NCBI RefSeq assembly: GCF_963678635.1 | Contig: NC_087062.1 | Span: forward strand, 80,293,200-80,357,199 | Origin: Symsagittifera roscoffensis | Taxonomy: Eukaryota; Xenacoelomorpha; Acoela; Convolutidae | Length of the DNA: 64,000 nt | Direction: 5' to 3' | Shown: in pieces, positions 47,001 through 58,500 of the stretch | Layout: each line of letters starts with the position of its first letter | How positions within the stretch are numbered: position 1 is the stretch's first letter | Program-made: the position numbers and the translations under genes | The notes under the pieces: model-generated | Told to the model about the DNA's origin: nothing | Database searches by the model: none | The model's input: only the letters and a program-made list of their open reading frames with translations

Positions 47001-49427
47001 ATTTACGTATCAAGACGACCAATCCCAAAAGTCGATTTCGAACTTCCGGAGAAAATACGTTAAAGCTAGCGCAAGGTATTTTTCTGATGGTATTAACCAA
47101 CAGTGGATTTAGAGCTCACTTCTATCTTTAAAAATGGTAATCAAGTCTAAGCGCCCGAAAAAAACAAATAGGCAGAATCGAACCTAAATTGATGTAGTGC
47201 AGTAGAAGCCAAGTGGTGCTTTTTGGATTAAGAATGGGTCGAATTAGTTAAGCCTCCCGCTGACCACATTTTTCATTTATTTTTTAGTCAACCAGCTAAA
47301 AGGTTAATTATTTAGGTTGACCAAGGGCGGATACATGATTTTCTCAAGGGAGGCTGATTTTTTTTAGGTCGAACAAATTGATTTTCTGAGCTCTCCCAAA
47401 CCACTACGAAGGCCATTTTGACCAAATTTTTTGCGCCGCAGGCAACTTGCGCCATCATTATCAAAACGCCACAATGCCAGAGTTATTGAATCAAATAGAT
47501 GTTAGAAAGCTGCACACGCCCTCTTCACAAAATCTATCTTAGATTCCATTCTGATACTCCCCTTAAATTGTTATGACTACATCTAAACATCTCCATGTCA
47601 TTAGTCGAGAAACCCTCACAGACTGGTAAACAGTCTATTGGCAACTACATCTCGAAAAGACTCGCCAAGTGTTATTTTAATTAAATTGTAATCGTAATTG
47701 CAGTTAAATTGGTCAGTTAGGATTTTTTGGTCTGATATGGACTGGTACCTGTTTTGCCGGATGAGCAATTCGCCCCGGTTTGTGTAAGCGTCTACTTGGT
47801 CGAAACGCATAGTATACGCACGCTGATACAACTTCAACAAAGCACACATGTAGAACCAAAAGAAACGCACGCGCCAATGTTGAGCAATTTTTTTTTTTTA
47901 ATAATTATTTTCCTTATAACTTCATGTAGTGATAGAGACTTATTTTATTAGGCAAATATAAATGGAATATCCCAGATTTTTCTATGAAAAAAGGGAAATT
48001 TACGAGCTTAAGCCCACGATTGTGGTTTTGAGTCAACTCTTCGCAATTCCGACCTATTTGAGGCGCTGAACGACAAAGAACCTCTCGTTCCAGAAGGACC
48101 GAAAGCTAGTAAGTTATGTGCGCCAGGCTTAATATAGAACTGGAACATCTGAAGAAAGCAAGCGGGAAATTTGATCAGATCTGAACGGTTTAAATAATGA
48201 CGATTGGTTGAAAGTTTTCGTGCTTTGAGGCATTCTGTCACAAGTATGGTTCCCCTACACATGAATCGACAAGATTTCCTTTGACTTAAAATGAGTACCG
48301 AATGAGCGAGAGCCAAGAATTAATCCTATGTTGGTAATTGAAAACTTCGTACTGCTGACCTTGTCAGCCTCTTCTATCCTCTTGGGATCCTCCTTGATCA
48401 TATTGGCTAGACTGATGAATGCGTAAAGGTAGTTGGGGTTCATTCTCGTAGCCGAGGGGCCATTTCTTTTATCCACAGTTGGGTCAGGTATGTTCTGTTT
48501 GGTGGGTATGAAGTCTATTGCGTGGTAGAACCATTTCTCAGCCTCCGTTGTCTCGTTCAGACTCCGAAGAGTCCTCGCCACATTGATGATGGCTCCCACG
48601 TCATCGGGCTGCACTCTGACGAACATAATCATATTTCTATTTTGAAAAAAATTTGTGTATTTACGAGATATCCAAACTGGCTGTCTTTTAGCGCGAAGTA
48701 ATCAATTTTCTTATTATCTAACTGCATCTGCATACGTGCGCTTAAACTTAGTTCCAGCATTAAGATATCCCGTTATGATTGGAAAACGAGAAAAGGCAAG
48801 ATGTAGCGGATATGCGGCGAGGGAGAGTGTGTCAGTCTCAAATCAAAACACAGAACAAGCTGATTTTAATCGTAATACTAATTACAGAGCTGATTTAAAT
48901 TATCCGGAAAAAGAGAATAAAATTTGAAATTTTATTCGTGTTTTTCTTAATTTGGGTTTACTTCAGACAAAAAAAAAATGAAACAATTTTTTTCTTATTT
49001 CACGAGAATTATTTCGGTGCAATTTGCTTTGCGAAATTCTAATTCTAAATTTCACCCTAGAATGGGTAAATTTTGGCTTTCTTAAAATGACCCATTCTAG
49101 GGTGAAATTTCTGATTCGAATTTCGCAAAATAAAATCACCATATTAATTCTTGTGTAATTGCACTAAATCCGCTGCGGCCTTAGTTACTTCTCATTTTGT
49201 AACAGGAACAAAAATGAGAATTCAGCTGGTTGCAATTGAAGTGTACAAACAGTGCTGCTTGGTGGAAGAATGAAAGCGCCTGCCACAGTCTATGCCTCCC
49301 TTTATCGTCTTTTCCACTGGCGTCTTTCTCCAGAGAGTGTCCCACATTGTTCCAGCACTTGGCATTCACCTTATTCCTCTTCACAGCTGAGATGAACAAA
49401 GAGAACTCGTCTTCCCTAAACGACAGC
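40872..49427 (-). CDS. TMTC3: TMTC3 homologue, C-terminal TPR part (9 exons, partial)
   Basis: Exons in transcript order are 49,251-49,427, 48,360-48,615, 47,749-47,831, 46,707-46,779, 42,787-42,965, 42,345-42,471, 41,910-42,011, 41,311-41,391 and 40,872-41,084. They join in consistent phase to 429 residues. TMTC proteins are ER multi-pass O-mannosyltransferases acting on cadherins and related proteins; the C-terminal TPRs face the lumen. NAKCWNNVGHSLE, VQPDDVGAIINVARTLRSLN, AYTNRGELLIRQN and DIWYNLGVTYLLEGQ match TMTC3 rather than TMTC1, 2 or 4. TPRs run from about residue 12 to the end. Two insertions (GKDDKGRHRLW and IPDPTVDKRNGPSATR) extend loops. The N-terminal transmembrane catalytic part must lie beyond 64,000, so the satellite array sits in an intron. 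Stop is TAA at 40,872-40,874. Confidence 0.93.
41311..41391 (-). CDS. TMTC3: TMTC3 exon h
   Basis: Acceptor TGTTTTAG, donor CAG|GTATGC, 27 whole codons. LNSDYVKAWALKGDVLTKLG matches the DHIKGLILKGDIL block of TMTC3. Confidence 0.93.
41910..42011 (-). CDS. TMTC3: TMTC3 exon g
   Basis: Acceptor TTTTTGCAG, donor CAG|GTAATT, 34 whole codons. LSPGDQAGVFNLALVLTELG, a TPR helix pair. Confidence 0.92.
42345..42471 (-). CDS. TMTC3: TMTC3 exon f
   Basis: Acceptor GGTGTTCAG, donor GAG|GTACGA. LEQLWTEGEGSDPKVATKLA then TFYIEQRHDKIQAVKWYKRA. Confidence 0.9.
42787..42965 (-). CDS. TMTC3: TMTC3 exon e
   Basis: Acceptor AATTTTCAG, donor CATCT|GTAAGT, phase 2 out. LGVTYLLEGQLADAFPLFSR, then AVNLDPTHMRAKFNLAALLV. 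Plus-strand frame 42,753-43,019 is its shadow. Confidence 0.93.
43190..44700. repeat. Dispersed intronic repeat family
   Basis: Phrases such as TTGAACTCAAAAAGTGCA-ATAAACCTA, GAAAATCA-TTCGTTCTTTTACA and AGAGT-ATG-ACGCA recur near 40,265-40,460, 43,275-43,600, 44,230-44,480, 46,400-46,560 and 49,490-49,530. Copies are divergent and borders unclear. Confidence 0.4.
44721..44932 (-). other. tRNA-derived SINE-like sequence with two heads
   Basis: Minus strand 44,862-44,932 has a canonical A box (TGGCGCAAAGG), an Arg-like CTCCTAA loop and a B box (GATTCAAATTC), but an imperfect anticodon stem. A second head at 44,721-44,760 repeats the start (GCCGTGGAGCAGATGCGAG). Likely a dimeric tRNA-derived SINE or two tRNA pseudogenes. 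Confidence 0.45.
45290..46220. repeat. Decayed satellite in TMTC3 intron, unit about 165-175 bp
   Basis: CAGATT-GGCTA-GTAGTTTTCAA recurs near 45,318, 45,490, 45,650 and 45,816, followed each time by runs like AAAAACG-TCAAAATTTGACTTTTCC and CTTATGCAGGGA. Same family as 9.43-10.35 kb. Confidence 0.5.
46707..46779 (-). CDS. TMTC3: TMTC3 exon d
   Basis: Acceptor ATTATCAG, donor AAT|GTAAGT. TLEAREMFLKARQFDEKSAD then IWYN. Confidence 0.92.
47333..47460. mobile_element. Decayed hAT-like MITE variant
   Basis: AAGGGCGGATACATGATTTTC resembles the GGGGCGGAT terminus of the other copies; no right terminus or target duplication was found. Confidence 0.3.
47749..47831 (-). CDS. TMTC3: TMTC3 exon c
   Basis: Acceptor TTGTTGAAG, donor AACAG|GTACCA, phase 2 out. 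LYQRAYTMRFDQVDAYTNRG then ELLIRQN, one TPR. Confidence 0.92.
48360..48615 (-). CDS. TMTC3: TMTC3 exon b
   Basis: Acceptor CGTCAG, donor AAG|GTCAGC. 85 full codons, VQPDDVGAIINVARTLRSLN to KEDPKRIEEADK. A 16-residue polar insertion lies between the two TPR helices. Confidence 0.93.
49028..49129. repeat. Near-perfect hairpin, 40-bp arms
   Basis: Arms 49,028-49,067 and 49,090-49,129 match at 36 of 40 positions around a 22-nt loop. The inner 21 bp nearest the loop pair without mismatch, and so do the outer 12 bp (TTTGCGAAATTC). Lies 122 bp downstream, in gene orientation, of TMTC3 exon a. Confidence 0.95.
49251..49427 (-). CDS. TMTC3: TMTC3 exon a (first in window)
   Basis: Acceptor GATAACAG, split codon on entry, phase 2 out at a weak donor CT|GTTTGT. 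Encodes LSFREDEFSLFISAVKRNK, NAKCWNNVGHSLE and LSFFHQAA. The weak donor is accepted because joining to the next exon gives HQAALVQPDD without a gap against TMTC3. Confidence 0.88.
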
Positions 49428-49583
49428 CTGTTATCCCAATTAACTAAAATTCTCGCACATTATAGTTTAAGTATTGAAAATTCAGCCAAATGACAGTTGG
49501 AAAAGAGTAATGCACGCAAGGAAAAAGAAGAAAAAATAGTTCCAAGAGAAAAAATTGATGGCCTTAGAGCTCTTTTAATTTTA

Positions 49584-52500
49584 AAACTATCAAAGTTGTA
49601 TCATAGTCGACTGTCCTTGAACAAATACAAGAGTAACTAGACTAGTAACAATAATGCATTCGCGGAGACAGCAGGTACACCTGCTTCACGATAAGAGCGG
49701 AACTAAAAAACTATCCAAAATGTATCATAGCCGACTGTCCTTGTACAAATACAAGAGTAATTAGACCAGTAATAATATTCCATTCGTGGAGACAGCAGGA
49801 AATCCTGCTTCACTATGTGAATGCTACTAAAAAACTATCAAAGCTGTATCATAGTCGAATGTCCTTGAACAAAAACAAGAGTAATTAGACTAGTAACAAT
49901 ATTCCATTCGTGGAGACAGCAGGTGAACCTGCTTCACTATGTGAATGGTACTAAAAACTTTCAAAGTTGTTTCATAGTCGACGGTCCTTGAACAAATACA
50001 AGAGTAATTAGACCAGTAATAAAATTCCATTCGTGGAGACAGCACGAAAACCTGCTTCACTATGTGAATGCTACTAAAAAACTATCAAAGCTGTATCATA
50101 GTCGAAAGTCCTTGAACAAATACAAGAGTAATTAGACTAGTAACAATAATGCATTCGCGGAGACAGCAGGTGAACCTGCTTCACTATGTGAATGGTACTA
50201 AATACTATCAAAGTTGTTTCATAGTCGACGGTCCTTGAACAAATACAAGAGTAATTAGACCAGTAATAAAATTCCATTCGTGGAGACAGCACGAAAACCT
50301 GCTTCACTATGTGAATGCTACTAAAAAACTATCAAAGTTGTATCATAGTCGACTGTCCTTGAACAAATACAAGAGTAACTAGACTAGTAACAATAATGCA
50401 TTCGCGGAGACAGCAGGTACACCTGCTTCACGATAAGAGCGGAACTAAAAAACTATCGAAAATGTATCATAGCCGACTGTCCTTGTACAAATACAAGAGT
50501 AATTAGACCAGTAATAATATTCCATTCGTGGAGACAGCAGGAAATCTTGCATCACTATGTGAATGCTACTAAAAAACTATTAAAGCTGTATCATAGTCGA
50601 ATGTCCTTGAACAAAAACAAGAGTAATTAGACTAGTAACAATATTCCATTCGTGGAGACAGCAGGTGAACCTGCTTCACTATGTGAATGGTACTAAAAAC
50701 TATCAAAGTTGTTTCATAGTCGACGGTCCTTGAACAAATACAAGAGTAATTAGACCAGTAATAAAATTCCATTCGTGGAGACAGCACAAAAACCTGCTTC
50801 ACTATGTGAAAGCTACTAAAAAACTATCAAAGCTGTATCATAGTCGAAAGTCCTTGAACAAATACAAGAGTAATTAGACTAGTAACAATAATGCATTCGC
50901 GGAGACAGCAGGTACACCTGCTTCACGATAAGAGCGGAACTAAAAAACTATCCAAAATGTATCATAGCCGACTGTCCTTGTACAAATACAAGAGTAATTA
51001 GACCAGTAATAATATTCCATTCGTGGAGACAGCAGGAAATCCTGCTTCACTATGTGAATGCTACTAAAAAACTATCAAAGCTGTATCATAGTCGAATGTC
51101 CTTGAACAAAAACAAGAGTAATTAGACTAGTAACAATATTCCATTCGTGGAGACAGCAGGTGAACCTGCTTCACTATGTGAATGGTACTAAAAACTTTCA
51201 AAGTTGTTTCATAGTCGACGGTCCTTGAACAAATACAAGAGTAATTAGACCAGTAATAAAATTCCATTCGTGGAGACAGCACGAAAACCTGCTTCACTAT
51301 GTGAATGCTACTAAAAAACTATCAAAGCTGTATCATAGTCGAAAGTCCTTGAACAAATACAAGAGTAATTAGACTAGTAACAATAATGCATTCGCGGAGA
51401 CAGCAGGTGAACCTGCTTCACTATGTGAATGGTACTAAATACTATCAAAGTTGTTTCATAGTCGACGGTCCTTGAACAAATACAAGAGTAATTAGACCAG
51501 TAATAAAATTCCATTCGTGGAGACAGCACGAAAACCTGCTTCACTATGTGAATGCTACTAAAAAACTATCAAAGTTGTATCATAGTCGACTGTCCTTGAA
51601 CAAATACAAGAGTAACTAGACTAGTAACAATAATGCATTCGCGGAGACAGCAGGTACACCTGCTTCACGATAAGAGCGGAACTAAAAAACTATCGAAAAT
51701 GTATCATAGCCGACTGTCCTTGTACAAATACAAGAGTAATTAGACCAGTAATAATATTCCATTCGTGGAGACAGCAGGAAATCCTGCATCACTATGTGAA
51801 TGCTACTAAAAAACTATTAAAGCTGTATCATAGTCGAATGTCCTTGAACAAAAACAAGAGTAATTAGACTAGTAACAATATTCCATTCGTGGAGACAGCA
51901 GGTGAACCTGCTTCACTATGTGAATGGTACTAAAAACTATCAAAGTTGTTTCATAGTCGACGGTCCTTGAACAAATACAAGAGTAATTAGACCAGTAATA
52001 AAATTCCATTCGTGGATACAGCACAAAAACCTGCTTCACTATGTGAAAGCTACTAAAAAACTATCAAAGCTGTATCATAGTCGAAAGTCCTTGAACAAAT
52101 ACAAGAGTAATTAGACTAGTAACAATAATGCATTCGCGGAGACAGCAGGTGAACCTGCTTCACTATGTGAATGATACTAAGAACTATCAAAGTTGTTTCA
52201 GTCGACTGTCCTTGAACAAATACAAGAGTAATTAGATTAGTGACATTATTTCATTCGCGGAGACAGCAGGAAAACCTGCTTCACTATGTGAATGGTACTA
52301 AAAACTATCAAATTTGTATCATAGCCGACTGTCCTTGTACAAAGACAAGAGTAATTAGACTAGTAATAATATTCCATTCGTGGAGACAGCAGGTGAACCT
52401 GCTTCACTATGTGAATGGTACTAAGAACTATCAAAGTTGTTTCATAGTCGACTGTCCTTGAACAAATACAAGAGTAATTAGACAAGTAACAATATTCCAT

Positions 52501-55500
52501 TCGAGGAGACAGTAGGTGAACCTGCTTCACTATGTGAATGGTACTAAAAATTATCAAAGTTGTTTCATAGTCGAAAGTCCTTGAACAAATACAAGAGTAA
52601 TTAGACTAGTAACAATAATGCATTCGCGGAGACAGCAGGTGAACCTGCTTCACTATGTGAATGGTACTAAATATTATCAAAGTTGTTTCATAGTCGACGG
52701 TCCTTGAACAAATACAAGAGTAATTAGACCAGTAATAAAATTCCATTCGTGGAGACAGCACGAAAACCTGCTTCACTATGTGAATGCTACTAAAAAACTA
52801 TCAAAGTTGTATCATAGTCGACTGTCCTTGAACAAATACAAGAGTAACTAGACTAGTAACAATAATGCATTCGCGGAGACAGCAGGTACACCTGCTTCAC
52901 GATAAGAGCGGAACTAAAAAACTATCGAAAATGTATCATAGCCGACTGTCCTTGTACAAATACAAGAGTAATTAGACCAGTAATAATATTCCATTCGTGG
53001 AGACAGCAGGAAATCCTATTTCACTATGTGAATGCTACTAAAAAACTATCAAAGCTGTATCATAGTCGAATGTCCTTGAACAAAAACAAGAGTAATTAGA
53101 CTAGTAACAATATTCCATTCGTGGAGACAGCAGGTGAACCTGCTTCACTATGTGAATGGTACTAAAAACTATCAAAGTTGCTTCATAGTCGACGGTCCTT
53201 GAACAAATACAAGAGTAATTAGACCAGTAATAAAATTCCATTCGTGGAGACAGCACAAAAACCTGCTTCACTATGTGAATGCTACTAAAAAACTATCAAA
53301 GCTGTATCATAGTCGAAAGTCCTTGAACAAATACAAGAGTAATTAGACTAGTAACAATAATGCATTCGCGGAGACAGCAGGTGAACCTGCTTCACTATGT
53401 GAATGATACTAAGAACTATCAAAGTTGTTTCAGTCGACTGTCCTTGAACAAATACAAGAGTAATTAGATTAGTGACATTATTTCATTCGCGGAGACAGCA
53501 GGAAAACCTGCTTCACTATGTGAATGGTACTAAAAACTATCAAATTTGTATCATAGCCGACTGTCCTTGTACAAAGACAAGAGTAATTAGACTAGTAATA
53601 ATATTCCATTCGTGGAGACAGCAGGTGAACCTGCTTCACTATGTGAATGGTACTAAGAACTATCAAAGTTGTTTCATAGTCGACTGTCCTTGAACAAATA
53701 CAAGAGTAATCAGACTAGTAACACTATTTCATTCGTGGAGACAGCAGGAAAACCTGCTTCACTATGTGAATGCTACTAAAAAACTATCACAGTTGTATCA
53801 TAGCCGACTGTCCTTGTACAAATACAAGAGTAATTAGACAAGTAACAATATTCCATTCGAGGAGACAGCAGGTGAACCTGCTTCACTATGTGAATGGTAC
53901 TAAAAATTATCAAAGTTAATTCATAGTCGACGGTCCTTGAACAAATACAAGAGTAATTAGACCAGTAATAAAATTCCATTCGTGGAGATAGCAGGAAATC
54001 CTTCTTCACTATGTGAATGCTACTAAAAAACTATCAAAGCTGTATCATAGTCGAATGTCCTTGAACAAATACAAGAGTAATTAGACTAGTAACAATATTC
54101 CATTCGTAGAGACAGCAGGTGAACCTGCTTCACTATGTGAATGGTACTAAAAACTATCAAAGTTTTTTCATAGTCGACGGTCCTTGAACAAATACAAGAG
54201 TAATTAGACCAGTAATAATATTCCATTCGTGGAGACAGCACGAAAACCTGCTTCACTATGTGAATGCTACTAAAAACTATCAAACCTGTATCATAGTCGA
54301 ATGTCCTTGAACAAATACAAGAGTAATTAGACTAGTAACAATAATGCATTCGCCGAGACAGCAGGTGAACCTGCTTCACTATGTGAATGATACTAAGAAC
54401 TATCAAAGTTGTTTCAGTCGACTGTCCTTGAACAAATACAAGAGTAATTAGACTAGTAACATTATTTCATTCGCGGAGACAGCAGGAAAACCTGATTCAC
54501 TATGTGAATGGTACTAAAAACTATCAAATTGGTATCATAGCCGACTGTCCTTGTATTAAGACAAGAGTAATTAGACTAGTAATAATATTCCATTCGTGGA
54601 GACAGGTGAACCTGCTTCACTATGTGAATGGTACTAAGAACTATCATAGTTGTTTCATAGTCGACTGTCCTTGAACAAATACAAGAGTAATTAGACTAGT
54701 AATAATATTCCTTTCGAGGAGACAGCACAAAAACCTGCTTCACTATGTGAATGCTACTAAAAAACTATCAAAGCTGTATCATAGTCGAATGTCCTTGAAC
54801 AAATACAAGAGTAATTAGACTAGTAACAATAATGCATTCGCCGAGACAGCAGGTGAACCTGCTTCACTATGTGAATGATACTAAGAACTATCAAAGTTGT
54901 TTCAGTCCACTGTCCTTGAACAAATACAAGAGTAATTAGACTAGTAACATTATTTCATTCGCGGAGACAGCAGGAAAACCTGCTTCACTATGTGAATGGT
55001 ACTAAAAACTATCAAAGTTGTTTCAGAGTCGACTGTCCTTGAACAAATAAAAAAGTATTTAGACTAGTAACACTATTCCATTTGTGGAGACAGGTGAACC
55101 TGCTTCACTTTGTGAATGGTACTAAAAACTATCAAAGTTTTTTCATAGTCGACGGTCCTTGAACAAATACAAGAGTAATTAGACCAGTAATAATATTCCA
55201 TTCGTGGAGACAGCACGAAAACCTGCTTCACTATGTGAATGCTACTAAAAAACTATCAAAGCTGTATCATAGTCGAATGTCCTTGAACAAATACAAGAGT
55301 AATTAGACTAGTAACAATATTCCATTCGTGGAGACAGCAGGTGAACCTGCTTCACTATGTGAATGGTACTAAAAACTATCAAAGTTTTTTCATAGTCGAC
55401 GGTCCTTGAACAAATACAAGAGTAATTAGACCAGTAATAATATTCCATTCGTGGAGACAGCACGAAAACCTGCTTCACTATGTGAATGCTACTAAAAACT

Positions 55501-58500
55501 ATCAAACCTGTATCATAGTCGAATGTCCTTGAACAAATACAAGAGTAATTAGACTAGTAACAATAATGCATTCGCCGAGACAGCAGGTGAACCTGCTTCC
55601 CTATGTGAATGATACTAAGAACTATCAAAGTTGTTTCAGTCGACTGTCCTTGAACAAATACAAGAGTAATTAGACTAGCAACATTATTTCATTCGCGGAG
55701 ACAGCAGGAAAACCTAATTCACTATGTGAATGGTACTAAAAACTATCAAATTGGTATCATAGCCGACTGTCCTTGTATTAAGACAAGAGTAATTAGACTA
55801 GTAATAATATTCCATTCGTGGAGACAGGTGAACCTGCTTCACTATGTGAATGGTACTAAGAACTATCATAGTTGTTTCATAGTCGACTGTCCTTGAACAA
55901 ATACAAGAGTAATTAGACTAGTAATAATATTCCTTTCGAGGAGACAGCACGAAAACCTGCTTCACTATGTGAATGCTACTAAAAAACTATCAAAGCTGTA
56001 TCATAGTCGAATGTCCTTGAACAAATACAAGAGTAATTAGACTAGTAACAATAATGCATTCGCCGAGACAGCAGGTGAACCTGCTTCACTATGTGAATGA
56101 TACTAAGAACTATCAAAGTTCTTTCAGTCGACTGTCCTTGAACAAATACAAGAGTAATAAGAATAGTAACATTATTTCATTCGCGGAGACAGCAGGAAAA
56201 CCTGCTTCACTATGTGAATGGTACTAAAAACTATCAAAGTTGTTTCATAGTCGACTGTCCTTGAACAAATAAAAAAGTATTTAGACTAGTAACACTATTC
56301 CATTTGTGGAGACAGGTGAACCTGCTTCACTATGTGAATGGTACTAAAAACTATCAAAGTTTTTTCATAGTCGACGGTCCTTGAACAAATACAAGAGTAA
56401 TTAGACCAGTAATAATATTCCATTCGTGGAGACAGCACGAAAACCTGCTTCACTATGTGAATGCTACTAAAAAACTATCAAAGCTGTATCATAGTCGAAT
56501 GTCCTTGAACAAATACAAGAGTAATTAGACTAGTAACAATAATGCATTCGCCGAGACAGCAGGTGAACCTGCTTCACTATGTGAATGATACTAAGAACTA
56601 TCAAAGTTGTTTCAGTCGACTGTCCTTGAACAAATACAAGAGTAATTAGACTAGTAACATTATTTCATTCGCGGAGACAGCAGGAAAACCTGCTTCACTA
56701 TGTGAATGGTACTAAAAATTATCAAATTGGTATCATAGCCGACTGTCCTTGTACAAAGACAAGAGTAATTAGACTAGTAATAATATTCCATTCGTGGAGA
56801 CAGGTGAACCTGCTTCACTATGTGAATGGTACTAAGAACTATCATAGTTGTTTCATAGTCGACTGTCCTTGAACAAATACAAGAGTAATTAGACTAGTAA
56901 TAATATTCCTTTCGAGGAGACAGCAGGTGAACCTGCTTCACTATGTGAATGGTACTAAAAACTATCAAATTTGTATCATAGCCGACTGTCCTTGTACAAA
57001 GACGATAGTAATTAGACTAGTAATAATATTCCATTCGTGGAGACAGCAGGTGAACCTGCTTCACTATGTGAATGGTACTAAGAACTATCAAAGTTGTTTC
57101 ATAGTCGACTGTCCTTGAACAAATAAAAAAGTATTTAGACTAGTAACACTATTCCATTTGTGGAGACAGCAGGAATACCTGCTTCACTATGTGAATGCTA
57201 CTAAAAAACTACCACAGTTGTATCATAGCCGACTGTCCTTGTACAAATACAAGAGTAATTAGACAAATAATATAATTCCATTCGTGGAGACAGCAGGTAA
57301 ACTTGCTTCACTATGTGAATGGTTCTAAAAAACTATCAAAGTTGTATCATAGTCGAATGATCTTGAACAGATACAAGAGTAATTAGATTAGTAACAATAA
57401 TGCATTGGCTGAGACAGCAGGTACACCTGCTTCACTATGTGAATGGTACTAAGAACTATCAAAGTTGTTTCATAGTCGACTGTCCTTGAACAAATACAAG
57501 AGTAATTAGACTAGTAACATTATTTCATTCGTGGAGACAGCAGGTAAACTTGCTTCACTATGTGAATGGTTCTGAAAAACTATCAAAGTTGTATCATAGT
57601 CGAATGTCCTTGAACAAATACAAGAGTAATTAGACTAGTAACAATAATGCATTCGCGGAGACAGCAGGTACACCTGCTTCACTGTGTGAATGGTACTAAA
57701 AACTATCAAATTTGTATCATAGCCGACTGTCCTTGTACAAAGACAAGAGTAATTAGACTAGTTATAATATTCCATTCGTGGAGACAGCAGGTGAACCTGC
57801 TTCACTATGTGAATGGTACTAAGAACTATCAAAGTAGTTTCATAGTCGACTGTCCTTGAACAAATACAAGAGTAATTAGACTAGTGACATTATTTCATTC
57901 GTGGAGACAGCAGGAAAACCTGCTTCACTATGTGAATGCTACTAAAAAACTATCACAGTTGTATCATAGCCGACTGTCCTTGTACAAATACAAGAGTAAT
58001 TAGACAAATAATATAATTCCATTCGTGGAGACAGCAGGTAAACTTGCTTCACTATGTGAATGGTTCTAAAAAACTATCAAATTTGTATCATAGCCGACTG
58101 TCCTTGTACAAAGACAAGAGTAATTAGACTAGTAATAAAATTCCATTCGTGGAGACAGCAGGTGAACCTGCTTCACTATGTGAATGGTACAAATAACTAT
58201 CAAAGTTGTTTCATAGTCGACTGTCCTTGAACAAATACAAGAGTAATTAGACTAGTAACACTATTTCATTCGTGGAGACAGCAGGAAAACCTGCTTCACT
58301 ATGTGAATGCTACTAAAAAATTATCACAGTTGTATCATAGCCGACTGTCCTTGTACAAATACAAGAGTAATTAGACAAATAAAATAATTCCATTCGTGGA
58401 GACAGCAGGTACACCTGCTTCACGATAAGAGCGCAACTAAAAAAACGATCGAAAAGGTATCATAGCCGACTGTCCTTGTACAAATACAAAAGTAATTAGA

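Noticed and set aside
52240-53693. Identical 73-codon frames in the satellite, suggesting a repeated peptide gene
   Set aside because: They arise because some monomers are 123 bp, a multiple of 3. Neighbouring monomers of 124 bp break the frame and nothing selects for the peptide.
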